DNA from: Prinsepia uniflora
Lineage: Eukaryota > Streptophyta > Magnoliopsida > Rosales > Rosaceae
Reading direction: 5' to 3'
DNA: 64,000 bases
Assembly: GCA_032719365.1 (NCBI GenBank)
Contig: CM064871.1
Span: forward strand, 28,183,566-28,247,565
Shown here: positions 39,298 to 51,614 of the stretch, in pieces
How the letters are laid out: each line of letters starts with the position of its first letter
How positions within the stretch are numbered: the first letter of the stretch is position 1
The notes under the pieces: generated by a model
What the model was told of the DNA's origin: nothing
Databases searched by the model: none
What the model saw: only the letters and a program-made list of their open reading frames with translations
Position numbers and translations under genes: made by a program

Positions 39298-41572
39298 TCA
39301 GTGGAACAAATAAGGGTACTGCTCACGCATCAAGGCCTCGGGTTCCCAAGTAGCTTCTTCCACTTGATGATTTCTCCACAATACCTTCACTAAGGGGACC
39401 GTCTTCCTTCGTAAAACTTTATCCTTCCGATCCAAGATCGCAACAGGCTGCTCTTCAAAACTCAAGTCTTCCCTCAGTTCCACTGGTTTTGCTTCCAGAA
39501 CATGCGAATCATCTCGAATATACTTTCGAAGCATGGAGACATGAAAGACATTATGTACCTTTTCCAAGTCTGCTGGTAAGGCCAATCGATATGCAACAGG
39601 ACCAATCCGTTCTAAGATCTCATAAGGTCCAATGTAACGAGGACTCAACTTCCCTCGTCTACCATACCGTACGATTCCCTTCCAAGGAGATAACTTCAGG
39701 AAAACCCAGTCTCCTACGGCAAACTCCAAATCCCTGATCCTACGGTCGGCGTAACTCTTCTGGCGGTCCTGCGCTATCTTCAATCGATCCCTGATCAGTG
39801 CAACTTTTTCCTGAGTAAGCTCCACCAGCTCAGAAGTATTCAACCTCCTCTCACCAACCTCAGTCCAACACAATGGAGTCCGACACTGCCGCCCATACAA
39901 AGCCTCGTAAGGAGCCATCCCAATGCTCTCCTGATAACTGTTATTGTAGGCGAACTCCATCAAAGGCAGATGTGATTCCCAAGTACCCTGAAACTGAAGT
40001 ACACAAGCTCGCATCATGTCCTAGAGAATCTGAATAGTCCGCTCAGACTGCCCATCTGTTTGAGGATGAAATGCGGTACTGAAGTGCAATTTAGTCCCAA
40101 AAGCTTCCTGTAAGCTCTGCCAAAATCGAGAAGTAAATCTCGGATCTCTATCAGATACTATCGACTCTGGAGTCCCATGTAACCGGATAATCTCATTTAT
40201 GAACAACTGTGCAAACTGCTCCAACCTGAAGTTCTCCCGTACTGGAAAGAAATGGGCAGACTTCGTAAATCGATCAACAATAACCCACACACCATCGTGT
40301 CCCTTCGGTGTTCTCGGAAGCTTGAACACGAAATCCATAGTCAGGTGATCCCATTTCCACTCGGGGATCGGCAAAGGTTGCATTGCTCCATAAGGTCTCT
40401 GTCGCTCAGCTTTTACCTGTTGACAAATCAAGCATCTACTGACATATTTTGCAATCTCACGTTTCATCCCCGACCACCAGTAATGCTCTCGAAGTGTACG
40501 ATACATCTTGGTCCCACCAGGATGCATCGCATAAGCTGAACAGTGAGCCTCGTCCAGTATCACTTTCTTCAATGCGTCATCCTCCGGTACGCACAACCGT
40601 CCACCCTTAACCAAGGCTCCATCCTCACGGATCTCAAAGTCCTGTCTCTCTCCAGCCTCGACCTCAATCCGAATGATGCCCAGAATAGGGTCCTTAAACT
40701 GAGCATCAATAACCTGATCAATCAAAACAGGTCGCACGTGGAAACTCGCTAGGAGTACTCCCTGATCATCCACAGTCAACTCTACTCCCAACCTACGGAG
40801 CTCAACCAACAAAGGTAATCGTACCGTCCTCAAATGTGACAAAGAACTAGCTGACTTCCTGCTCAGAGCATCGGCGACCACATTAGCCTTCCCTGGGTGA
40901 TACTCAATAGTACAGTCGTAATCCTTAAGCAACTCCAACCAACGGCGCTGTCTCAGATTCAGTTCCTTCTGAGTGAACAAATACTTTAAGCTCTTGTGGT
41001 CCGTGAAAATCCTGCACTTCTCGCCATACAAGTAATGCCGCCAAATCTTCAGTGCATGAACCACCGCTGCTAGTTCCAAATCATGTGTAGGGTAGTTCAC
41101 CTCATGGGGTTTCAATTGCCGGGAAGCATAAGCAATCACTCTCCCATGCTGCATCAAGACACAACCCAAGCCTTGCAAAGAAGCGTCACTGTACACCTCA
41201 AACTCCCCACTATCGTATGGAAGGGCTAACACAGGAGCAGATGTCAACCGTCTCTTAAGCTCCTGGAAACTCTGTTCACAGTTCTCATCCCACTCAAATC
41301 GAACTCCCTTCCGAGTCAACCTCGTCAACGGTGCTGCAAGAATAGAAAAGCCCTCGATAAAACGCCGGTAATAACCCGCTAAACCCAGAAAACTCCGGAT
41401 TTCCGTCACCGTCTTCGGCTGTTCCCAATTGGCTACCGCCTCAACTTTCTGAGGATCCACACTGATGCCCTCGGCCGAAATCACATGACCAAGAAATCTA
41501 ACATTGGTCAACCAAAACTGACACTTACTGATCTTCGCATACAACTGATGCTCCCTCAAAGTTTTAAGCACG
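39298..41572 (-). pseudogene. Truncated pol of element A copy 2
   Basis: Begins mid-RT (after the catalytic FIDD region; the retained part starts at VLKTLREHQLYAK) and runs through RNase H, integrase and chromodomain to TGA at 39298-39300. Gag, protease and the catalytic half of RT are missing. A single premature stop, TAG at 40021-40023, lies where copy 1 has Glu. At the codon where copy 1 has its stop (32944), this copy keeps Trp. Otherwise nearly identical to copy 1. The upstream end is a sharp breakpoint at 41572 into C2 LTR sequence. Confidence 0.92.
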
Positions 41573-43818
41573 GTATTAAGCAACGCGTGCTGCCCGGGGT
41601 CTCACCGGGTCCATATCTCTGACATTCCCGATGTCTGACGTCCATGACGTCTAGCAATCCTGCTCCTGGATCACTATACGGTCCGGTAGCTCCGTATAAT
41701 GAGCCCTCGCAGGCAATGCACCGTGACTTCTCCAGTGTCCCCGACACTTGGAGGAGACTAGGATATAAATATCCTCATATCGAGATGGTTTTATGGAACA
41801 CATTCAATTATTCATTTCCAAAATATCACAAGGGCCCTGCCCCGAATTTCCATAAAACCGTCATAAGTCCAAATAGTTGAATCAAATCTGAAATAGTTTA
41901 TTCAATTCCATTTTAGGGTCCCCGACCCGAAATCACATATACAAGTCAACTGGGCTCCTGGCCCGATTCATAAGTTAACTGGGCCCCTGGCCCGATTTCA
42001 TAATTCAATTGGGCCCCTGCCCGATTAACAAATTAACTGGGCACCTGGCCCGATTCATTTTAACAAATCCGTAACCGTTTCATGAAATCATATCCATCAA
42101 TATTTATGGAAATCAGTGCAATTCCAGAAAACCTCGATTCACGTGCAAACGCGTAAATCGCCTCGAAATGCATGAAAACATATAAATTCACTGATATCCA
42201 AAATAAATCATATAATCACAATTATAATAATCATGAAACAGTTATGCATGCATCGAATTTATAAAACCAATGTCCACTCACAGACCGTTTAACCGAGTGC
42301 CTCGATTGCCATAGGCCTTCCCGGGCCACACCACTATCACCGGGACTCCCAATCCTGTTCAAATCACATTAGAGGATCACTAACCTCATCATTAACATCC
42401 TATTCAAGTCCCGTAATTTTCCCGAATTTTAAAGTATTTTTAAACTGGATTTAAAACCTTCGGACATCCCGAACAATAACGAAACGGGATCCGATCGACA
42501 CGAAACCAACGCTAAAATGTTTGTTACATTGTATAGGACAAAAGTCATGTTGGAAGTTTCCCAAAATTACCTCACACGCGCCCCCACGCGCCGGTTGAAC
42601 TCCCTGCGCGTGAAACCCACGCGCAGGGTACTGTTCACCGTCGTTCAACCCGAACGACTGTAAAACGGGTCGTTGTGACCCGCGGGCCAACCCGATCGGT
42701 TCTCCGCCGTTCCTTGATCATTTTCGACAAGGTTTCCTCCTACAAGATCGTCTGAGTTAAACTAGGAGTTCTGTGGAAACAAAAACAAGGAACAACGTCA
42801 AGATCCTTACCTCCCCGATCGAGAAGCTCACGGCCAAAACTCCGCCGTCGACTGCTCACGGCTCCGACCACCATTCCTTTCAAAAACGGTCCCCACAGAC
42901 TCGTTTCATCCTCTAGATCATCATCCCAATCACCAGATCGAACGAAAGACAGTAAAACCCATCCTGCCATTTTTGCACCCGAAAACAGATTCACGGGTTT
43001 AGGGCCTACCACGCCGCCGTGGTCACCACCGTGGCCACCGCAACGCCTGGAATGATCACAGGAACATCCATCACCCTTCAACACGATCACAAACAGTCTA
43101 CATCGACATTCCCAATTTTGAGTTTTTCAGGCCTCCCCTGTTTTCCCTTCCGCCGTCATCTCCGCCGGCTCCCACCGTCACCCAGCTCACCACCGTCGTC
43201 CTTCCGCCCATACCAGCAGTTGGTCTCACTCCCACGCACAAAGGAGATGGGCTGGTGTGAGTGTGTGTTCGATTTCTTCACGGGCAGAGGAAGAATGAAA
43301 AATGAGGAAGGGAGGTATCAGATGAATAAGGAAATGGACAGTGGGGATGTGCATCAACATAATAGATGAAAGGATGAGATTGAAAACAGAGATCAGATGG
43401 ATGGCCCAGATCAAAAGGTGAAAATAGGTGGGAATTCTTTTAATTATTTAAATCCTATAATTTAATCAAATCACACCAATCCAGATCTGATCCCAATATT
43501 TAAGTTAAGTGGTCCACGTGCCCCTATTTCGTCCAAATTACGAAAACGCCCTTGAACTTCCGTACATCATAACTTTCACCACGAACGTCGGAATCGAACG
43601 TGCCACCTGTCTATGAACTCGTGACGTCCCGAACTACGTCACGGTCATCGGTCAAAGTCCATTTGACCATCCGAAATAAAGTCAACGTTTTGCCCACGCC
43701 CAGGGGCAAAACGGTCATTTTGCACAATTCGTCCGAAATCGCCCAACTAATCCCAGATTAGTGAATCACAATTAAATATTATTAAATCCCGATATTCGGG
43801 ACGGGTCGTTACAACAAC

Positions 43819-46096
43819 GGTGAGGTAAGATTGATTTCCTGTGAAAGTCTTCTTTATATTCAAAAATGGTAGATAGTGTTTCAAGGGTTAATAGGTGATT
43901 TGGTTAATTGGAACAAGGTTTGGAGGTCAAAAGGGAACAAGTGGACTTGGATGCACGACTTGGGGTGGCTGGAGATGCAAAAACACAGAGGAGGAAAGTC
44001 GAAGGTTTGAAGGTTGATCGAGAAGGTATAATTTCATGCTCAAATTAATGTTTTGACGTCTTAGATTAATAGGAAACACTTAGATATCTGTTAATAGTGT
44101 GTGAAGGAAAATGAGAGAGTAGGAAGAGCTGAGTGTGGTGGTGTCTTGGTGGAGCGCCGTCGTGGACGATGGCCATGGAATCATGGAAAAAAAGGACCTG
44201 TGAACCGTGAGCAACAATTATTTCAAACGCCTTCACGATGTGATCTTTTGCCCGTGAAGTGTGAGTGAAAAATGGAAAGGGAAGGGAGACGAAGCTGGTG
44301 GTGTCCATAGGGGTGGACGACGGTGAGGTATGATTGATTTCCCGTGAAATTCTTATTAATATTAAAAAATGGTAGATCGTGTTTCAAGGGTTAATAGGTG
44401 ATTTGGTTAATTTGAACAAGGTTTGGAGGTCAAAAGGGACCGAGTGGACTTGGAAGCACTGCTTGGGGTGGCCGGAGATGCAAGAACACAGAGGAGGAAA
44501 GTCGAAGGTTTGAAGGTTGATCGGGGAAGGTTTAATTTCATGCTCAAATTGATGTTTTGACGCCGTAGATTAATAGGAAACACTTAGATATTTGTTAATA
44601 GTGTGTGAAGGAAAATGAGAGAGTGGGAAGAGCCGAGTATGGTGGTGTCTTGGTGGAGCGCTGTCGTGGACGATGACCATGGAATCATGAAAAATAGAAG
44701 ACCTGTGAACCGTGAGAAACAATTGGTTTAAACACCTTCACGGTGTGATCTTTTGCAAGTAAAATGTGAGTGAAAAATGGAAAGGGAAGGGAGACGAAGC
44801 TGGTGGTGGCCATAGGGGTGGACGACGGTGAGGTAAGATTGATTTCCCATGAAAGTCTTCTTTATATTCAAAAATGGTAGATCATGTTTCAAGGGTTAAT
44901 AGGTGATTTGGTTAATTGGAGCAAGGTTTGGAGGTCAAAAGGGAACGAGTGGACTTGGAAGCACGGCTTGAGGTGGCCGGAGATGCAAGAAAACATAGGA
45001 GGAAAGTCGAAGGTTTGATGGTTGAACGGGAAGGTTTAATTTCATGCTCAAATTGATGTTTTGACGCCGTAGATTAATAGGAAACACTTAGATATCTGTT
45101 AATAGTGTGTGAAGGAAAATGAGGGAGTGGGAAGAGCCGAGTGTGGTGGTGTCTTGGTGGAGTGCCGTCGTGGACGATGGCCATGAAATCATGAAAAATA
45201 TAGGACCTGTGAACCGTGAGAAACAATTGGTTTAAACACCTTCCCGATGTGATCTTTTGCCCGTGAAGTGTGAGTGAAAAATGGAAAGGGAAGATAGACG
45301 AAGCTGGTGGTGGCCATAGGGGTGGACGATGGTGAGGTAAGATTGATTTCCCATGAAATTCTTCTTTATATTCAAAAATGGTAGATCGTGTTTCAAGGGT
45401 TAATAGGTGATTTGGTTCATTGGAACAAGGTTTGGAGGTCAAAAGGGAAGGAGTGGACTTGGAGGCACGGCTTGGGGTGGCCGGAGATGCAAGAACACAG
45501 AGGAGGAAAATCGAAGGTTTGAAGGTTGATCGAGAAGGTTTAATTTCATGCTCAAAATGATGTTTTGACGCCGTAGATTAATAGGAAACACTTAGATATA
45601 TTTTAATAGTGTGTGAAGGAAAATGAGAGAGTGGGAAGAGCTGAGTGTGGTGGTGTCTTGGTGGAGCGCCGTCGTGGACGATGATCATGGAATCATGAAA
45701 AACAGAGGACCTATGAACCGTGAGCAACAATTGGTTCAAACACCTTCACGATGTGATCTTGCCCATGAAGTGTGGGTCAAAATGGAACGGGAAGGGAGAC
45801 GAAGCTGGTGGTGGCCACATGGGTGGACGACCGTGAGGTAAGATTGATTTCCCGTGAAAGTCTTCTTTATATTCAAAAATGGTAGATCGTGTTTCAAGGG
45901 TTAATAGGTGATTTGGTTAATTGGAACAAGGTTTGGAGGTCAAAAGGGAACGAGTGGACTTGAAAGCACGGCTTGGGGTGGTCGGAGATGCAAGAACACA
46001 GAGGAGGAAAGTCGAAGGTTTGAAGGTTGATCGGGAAGGTATACTTTCATGGTCCAATTGATGTTTTGACGCCGTAGATTAATAGGAAACACTTAG
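43819..46096 (+). repeat. 504-bp tandem array, units 1 (rest) to 5
   Basis: Unit starts are 44091, 44595, 45099 and 45603, exactly 504 bp apart; the anchor CGTGGACGAT at 44161, 44665, 45169 and 45673 gives the same period. The last unit breaks off at about 46096. Units differ by scattered substitutions and small indels. Open frames in them (for example minus 45074-45442) have no recognisable domain and are not conserved in all units. Confidence 0.95.
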
Positions 46097-47035
46097 AGGA
46101 AGCTTTAGGGTTGAACAGAATTGAAAATGGATCAAAATTGGACAATTTAGGGGGTTAAACCGTCCACGTCGGTTCGACTGGACTGGGCGAGACCGGACCG
46201 GTTCAAACCCGGTCTGACAGAGGTAGGTGATGAACAGTGGTGAGGTGCATGGCTCCCACGCACTGCCGCTTTGGGCGGCGCGTGAGGGCGCGTGGTGCCT
46301 CTGATAGGGAGGTGTTCAACATGTGAGATGATGTAATCGATGTAACGAACATTTTGGGACTGGTTTCGAGTCGATTAGACATCGTCTCGATATGTTTCAG
46401 GATGTCCGAAGGTTTTAGGGCTCTTTTAAAAATAGTTAAAACTTCGGGAAAATTACGGGGCTTTAGTAGAAGTATTATGAAGTAGTTAGTGACCTTATTA
46501 TGGAATTTGGACAGCTTCGGGAAACCGGTGATAGTGGGTTAGCTCGGAAAGTGTAATTGTACGCGTATCGAGGTGGCGACACTAATGGTCTGTGAGTGGA
46601 CTTTGCTTTCTAACTTATGATGCATGCATAAATGTTTTCTACATGTTATTTCTATGTTTATGATATGATCTTGATGATTTACGGTATCGCACGTATTTCG
46701 AGATAATTACGCATTTGCACGTTTTACGAGTTTACGATTTATGTTGTGATTTGATCATGGTTTTGGTGATTTGATTTTGGGCTTTTAAATATGATTTGAT
46801 TTCAATGATTTATAATGGATTTTGGGAAAAGTGATTTCGGGCTTGAAGCCCTGTTCATAAAAGTGATTTCGATAAATGTGATTTTGGGTTTTGGAATCAG
46901 ATTTCGGAAATACGATTCGGATTCGGTTTTGGAGTTTGAAAATGGATTTCTAGATTTGGGTTCAAAATGATGATTTTGGATGCCAACTTACGGAATGATG
47001 ATTTCGGATTCGAATTTGGAAATGGATTATGGATG

Positions 47036-50000
47036 TGATTTCCATCATTAACCACTAATCTAATCCCGATTTCCAGGACGGATAGTTACAATCTCTCCCC
47101 CCCCCCCTAGGAGAATTTTGTCCCCAAAACTCTGAATCTCTTACATCCGCAACTTACTACGGGAAATCCAATTGATCTCACACTTGGGTCTCTTACCTGG
47201 TGTCCATCACCTGCCAATCCAACTTATCCTGACAGTTCCCAAACTATCACTCTAACTCGGCAAGCAAACCAACTCAACCGACTTTCGGTCCATCTGACGA
47301 TCATCTCATTCTCACCGAGGTCAACACATTCCAACTCGTACCTGCGATACATTTAATGTCGCACCAGCCGACCCTCACGGCTCCACTAACAATAGGTACG
47401 CCACAACACCACTACTACCAGTCTCATCATCCTTGATCCTTTTTCGAATCAAGCGTACCGCGTACCAACACTTCAGTACATCGTGCGAGTTTTCCGTCGA
47501 CATGCACAAATCTCAAGTACACCAATTCACAAGGCGGCATCTACCAACCTCGGTACTTCCATGTATCAATACCCATTCAACGATCTGTATTACTTCCGTC
47601 AGCGATTCGCGCCGACCCCACTGGAGTCACAACATACTCGCTCACACCACTAACTCAACCAATCATCTCACCGGTGGTTCCACTAACCACCAAGACTATC
47701 AACCTGTGGAAACTCCATCCACGTCCTACACCACCTGTTTGCAACTGGACCTTATCACATACTTGTTAAACCATGATCACACATCTCAGTATCAGGGTCC
47801 CACCAGCCACTCATGGCTCTAAGCATCCAGCTCATATCAATATTGACTCTTGCCATAACCAATCAATCACTCGGGATCACCCTGATCCAGTCCACATGCT
47901 CCGTCAAAATCAATCATATCGGAACTACGCCAATCATTAATTCCATACCAGAATATCACGATGCATGTCCAATCGCATCGGAACACATCTCAAGTACATA
48001 CACCAATCACAACCATCAAGAATCATGGTGCATACCACCAAACACACGCAACAACAACCCCACAAAATTTTTAATCAAACAGAGATCTTTTAGAATACCT
48101 CGATCACAGTGATCGTAGAGTACATCCTCAAACACTTCCAACGACATCATCTTACATCTCCCAACCATCACAGTGTATCTCCAGAGCACACAAAACATCC
48201 TTGTATCCTCACGGCTTACCATGACTACAAGTCAAACATGCTTCACTTTTAAAGTCTAACGGTCCAATCCTAGCAACTCCAGTCCACTCCGATTCTCCCG
48301 GTCTCCTAGGTCTCCCAACCAATAACGAATCTAATCCCATATTAATAACGTACACAAGGTGGACCCAACACCAAGTCCAAGTCCAATACCCATACGTATG
48401 TGAGACGGACCACACCCATCCTGCACAACTCCAAGATGGCCAAGATAGTCAACCTATGTTTCACATACGATCCTTCTGATCCACAACAACTCAAACTTGA
48501 GCCAGAAACGATCCAATCCTGATCCACTAACTCCTAAGTGGATCCCCACTTACTGTCTCATTACGTTGAATTCAATTCCCACAAATGACCGTATCGAATC
48601 AACTCAATCAAGAATACCGCACGTCTAAAGACACGTCTAGATTGTGAGTTCTCTTCAATAACCTCATATCAAGCAGTTATAGTCACTCATTCTCATCTTC
48701 CTTCCGTCATCCTACAACGGAACTCACAATGGTCCACAACCAAGACATCACAAGTCAGTCTACCGTAATCCAACTTAACACAATCCCATTACACTCGCCA
48801 CACATGCCAAACATGGCGTCACCAAGTCCTCTCTCTACTCCTGAACACATCCACCCATGTTCACGACCAAAGGGGATCACAATTCCTGTAGTTCCTTCAA
48901 TGAGTCCCCAAATAGACTCCAGAGTATCCATCACTCAACATCTAATACCAACTAGGAATCCACACAACATATCATCGTCTAAACCACAACATCTCCTGAT
49001 TCCGAGATTCTCACTTTGTTGGAAGTTTATCCATCTTTTCCAACCATGGGACTTAGGAAAATCTACAAATCACCCGAACAACCTTCTCGTCTATAAACAA
49101 TCCAACTCACTAACCAACACGCCTGTTGGTCATTACCGTTTATGCACATCCAAAAGGATGTCAATCATCACTCCTTCTGATTCTCACGTATCAACCTTTC
49201 CGAGGTTCAATTCGGGTCACCAACTTTCGGGATCACAATCAACAATCACTCACCTCAGACTCCTCAGTCACTATCCTCCTCGTCCATTACTAAGCTCGGG
49301 GAATCACTGAGTGTTGGCTTTGACATCACCAAAATTCCAACCTCGGCATGTACCAACACAGTCCAACACACTCAACATCTACAACACAACAGGATGAGTC
49401 CACGAAAACCAACCTCACTCATGGTCAACCCGACCATACCAACCTAGCCCGATCTAACATGAAGCATAGGTCCACCGCGCTTCCCCTGCGCTACTCTGAT
49501 CAACTAACGACATCCTGACCGTTCTTCCCGAAACATGACCTGCCCATGGTAATCGAATATCCCAACTCGATTAGTGATTTCTTCCAGACACCGGCATGTC
49601 ACGGCTGTTCACAATCTCAACTCATGATATGCCCATCGTACCTTTACAAGTATCCCTGCTCGTGGCACATCATCTCCGATCTAGGGCTCACAGTACACTA
49701 GTCCCGAATCTCTGCTCATACTGAGCCAAAACTCTCAATCTACTCTCAGGTCGGGAAACTGACCTCCCTTGTATTTCACAACTCTGAGCAACTCAACGCT
49801 CAACCAAACGCCGCAATCCCACTAGACTTGTCCAGAGTCATCCACTAAGCCATCCAAAACCTCGGCTGCGCCTAGCAACACCATCTCCAATCTGGCCTTA
49901 AATCGGCCCAAGCCACAACCACCAACTAACCACAAAACCAAACTCAACTTTCCCATACTAAGCACTTACTCTGGGGTATCTCACCAAGGTACTCACAGTG

Positions 50001-50217
50001 GCAAGCTAGCCCTCACAACAGGGTTCCTTAAATCATCACTAGGGTTATCAAAAGCCCACGGCATCCACTACCTTATAACAACTTCACCCCCCGGGTCATC
50101 ACGCCCGACTAAGAACATCCCCTAACATAAAGTCTACACAATCGTCAACCGGCAACCATCGCTTGGGGAAAATCCCTCAACTCTCGGCATCCGGATACTC
50201 GTAGCCGCACAAATCTA
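47036..50217 (-). mobile_element. 3.2-kb non-coding insertion with an LTR stub and polypurine tract
   Basis: It starts with about 55 bp of a minus-oriented LTR end (GGACGGATAGTTACA, ending 47090). A long C-run follows (47096-47108, CTCCCCCCC type, a minus-strand polypurine tract) and a GAATTTTGTCCCC post-tract phrase like those of A and B. Beyond that, 3.1 kb of C/A-rich DNA lacks gag, protease, RT or integrase on both strands. Plus-strand frames of 99-193 codons have biased composition and no domains. LTR G resumes at about 50218. Best reading: the 3' part of a large non-autonomous LTR element, truncated at both ends. Boundaries are approximate and no TSD was found. Confidence 0.5.
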
Positions 50218-50841
50218 GATTAGAATCCTGGATTTGGATTCAGAATGATGATTTCGGATTCGGTTTGGGATTCGAAATGGTGATTTCGAATTTGGATTTG
50301 GACATGGATTTGGAAATGGTCTTAAATTGGTTTTGGATTGGATTTTCTGGATCTGGTTATTGGGTTTAAAGACACGGATATTGTGATTTCCTCCGTAGGC
50401 CTATTGAGTTTAAATACTCGGGAGTTTAATGACTCGGAAGTTTAAAGACTCGGATTATATTGAGGCCTGGATTGAGTTTAAAGACTCAGATAGATCTAGC
50501 AGGTTCGATTGATTGAAATGGGTTTCAAAAGTGGTTTCAAATGTGTTTTGAATTTCGATGATAACTTGATGGTTTTCAATGATGATGGTTTCCAATAATG
50601 GTTTTCAGATGTTTTGGGCTATGCCCAGATGATATGGATTTTGATGGTTTTGGGCTGAGGCTCGGGATTTGAGAAAATGCAATTATTTCTAGCTTTGGAC
50701 AGTTCGCTTGGGAATCCCTTGTCTGGCTTACGTGTTACATGGAGGTTGGACGTCAGTTAGCCTTCGTGTCGCACGTGCGTTAGACGGGAGCATGACTTAG
50801 CCCTTAATCCCGGGGGATTGGGGGTGGGTCGTGTCACCATT

Positions 50842-51309
50842 GGATTTTGATTTGCTGACTCACGTTTTTCTTTATTGTATAGACACTTGTTTATGTACTC
50901 TGTGGAAGTTTCATCCACGAGCTAAGTTCAGGTTCAAATTTTCCCTCTCAGATTACTTCTAGCCCCTCTTCTCAAGGTTCCTCCTTTCACGGTGGCTCTC
51001 CACCTCCTAGTCCTCACATGGCTGACCAAGACAATGGCAGTAACCTTGCTCCATCCCCAAAACCACCAGTGCCACCCTCTCAGATCCTGAAGGATTATGC
51101 GGTTCCCCATGTCTCGGAGGACCAATTTCCCATTGTGTTCCCTGAGCCCACGGTGGCAAACTTTGAGCTCAAATCTAGCACAATCCACTTGCTGCCTTAG
51201 CTTCCATAGGCTCTCGGGTAAGGATCCCGATCATCACCTCAAGGAGTTTGTTCAGGTTTTCTCCATACTTCGGATCCATAGCATGATCGAGGCCGAGACT
51301 AAATTTTGG
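50842..51309 (+). pseudogene. Tat/Athila-type gag remnant with leader
   Basis: After a leader (50842-51017) the frame opens at ATG 51018 (MADQDNGSN) and carries the gag signature VANFELKSSTIHLLP. It then shifts frame near 51197-51205 and continues as RLSGKDPDHHLKEFVQVFSI. The conserved order of these two blocks is that of plant Tat/Athila-lineage gag proteins, which form the virus-like particle. It is cut off at 51309 by another LTR. Everything downstream (rest of gag, pol) is absent from the window. Confidence 0.7.
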
Positions 51310-51592
51310 TGTAATGGCCCAAACCACGAGAAAAGATAAAAATAAAGCAAATGATGATTTTCCCCTTGGAAAAGTCAAAATATTGACTTTGTGTTTGGGG
51401 TACCTTTTGAGAATTCTGAAAAGGCCATTATGAAGGTCTCGACATCCTGAATTCGTAGACAGGTGGCATGTCAAAATCGAAGGTCGGAAGAATTCATTTT
51501 GGGTCAAAAATCTGTAAGGGCATTTTAGTAAATTTTCTTAGATGGGTATTTTGGTAAATTCGTAAAAAGGTCTAGATTATTTTAAAAACCCA

Positions 51593-51614
51593 CCCCCCCC
51601 CCCCCCCCCCCCCC
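51593..51614. repeat. C22 homopolymer
   Basis: Twenty-two consecutive C residues, followed by CCCT repeats to about 51622. The opposite strand is G-rich and could form a quadruplex. The exact length is error-prone in any assembly. Confidence 0.9.

Larger units (their letters stand above)
28983..41572 (-). mobile_element. Element A: tandem Tekay/Del copy, LTR-internal-LTR-partial internal
   Basis: The order on the plus strand is LTR1 28983-31855, complete internal region 31856-36392, LTR2 36393-39262, then a second internal region 39263-41572 truncated inside the RT region. The outer right LTR is missing and A2 joins C2 directly at 41572/41573. The primer site is 36378-36389. LTR1 and LTR2 are nearly identical (about two dozen differences over 2.87 kb by eye), pointing to recent activity. 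No TSD can be scored because the right end was deleted. Confidence 0.93.
28612..43813 (-). mobile_element. Solo LTR C2 containing element A
   Basis: The left edge TGACACGACCCATCCC and right edge GGGACGGGTCGTTACA match C1. An exact TSD ACAAC lies at 28607-28611 and 43814-43818. Its own DNA is 28612-28982 and about 41573-43813, around 2.6 kb, close to C1's 2.97 kb; the shortfall suggests a deletion at the right junction with A. It sits in unit 1 of the 504-bp array. Confidence 0.92.
27669..50836 (+). mobile_element. Solo LTR G, plus-oriented, itself heavily interrupted
   Basis: It starts TGTAATGACCCGTCTC and ends GGGGGTGGGTCGTGTCA, flanked by the exact TSD CCATT (27664-27668 and 50837-50841). 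Its own sequence occupies 27669-28611, about 43819-47035 and 50218-50836. The rest is C2 (with A inside) and a 3.2-kb insertion. It carries a 504-bp tandem repeat, the GC-rich GGCGCGTGAGGGCGCG block near 46275, and GAGTTTAAAGACTC motifs near 50400-50490. No primer site or internal coding DNA adjoins either edge. Confidence 0.9.

Noticed and set aside
28978..41580. TSD for element A
   Set aside because: CCAAA precedes LTR1, but the right terminus is deleted and no matching copy is found at 41573, so no claim is made.
45074..45442. 122-codon minus-strand frame in the 504-bp array
   Set aside because: Spans a unit junction and is broken in the other units, so not under coding constraint.
28381..46096. 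CRISPR-like array
   Set aside because: 504-bp contiguous tandem units without spacers in a plant genome; the short TTTAAA dyad clusters are also irregularly spaced.
47433..49310. Plus-strand frames of 99-193 codons in the C/A-rich insertion
   Set aside because: Biased His/Thr/Ser/Pro composition follows from base composition; no domain, no good start context, no splice support.
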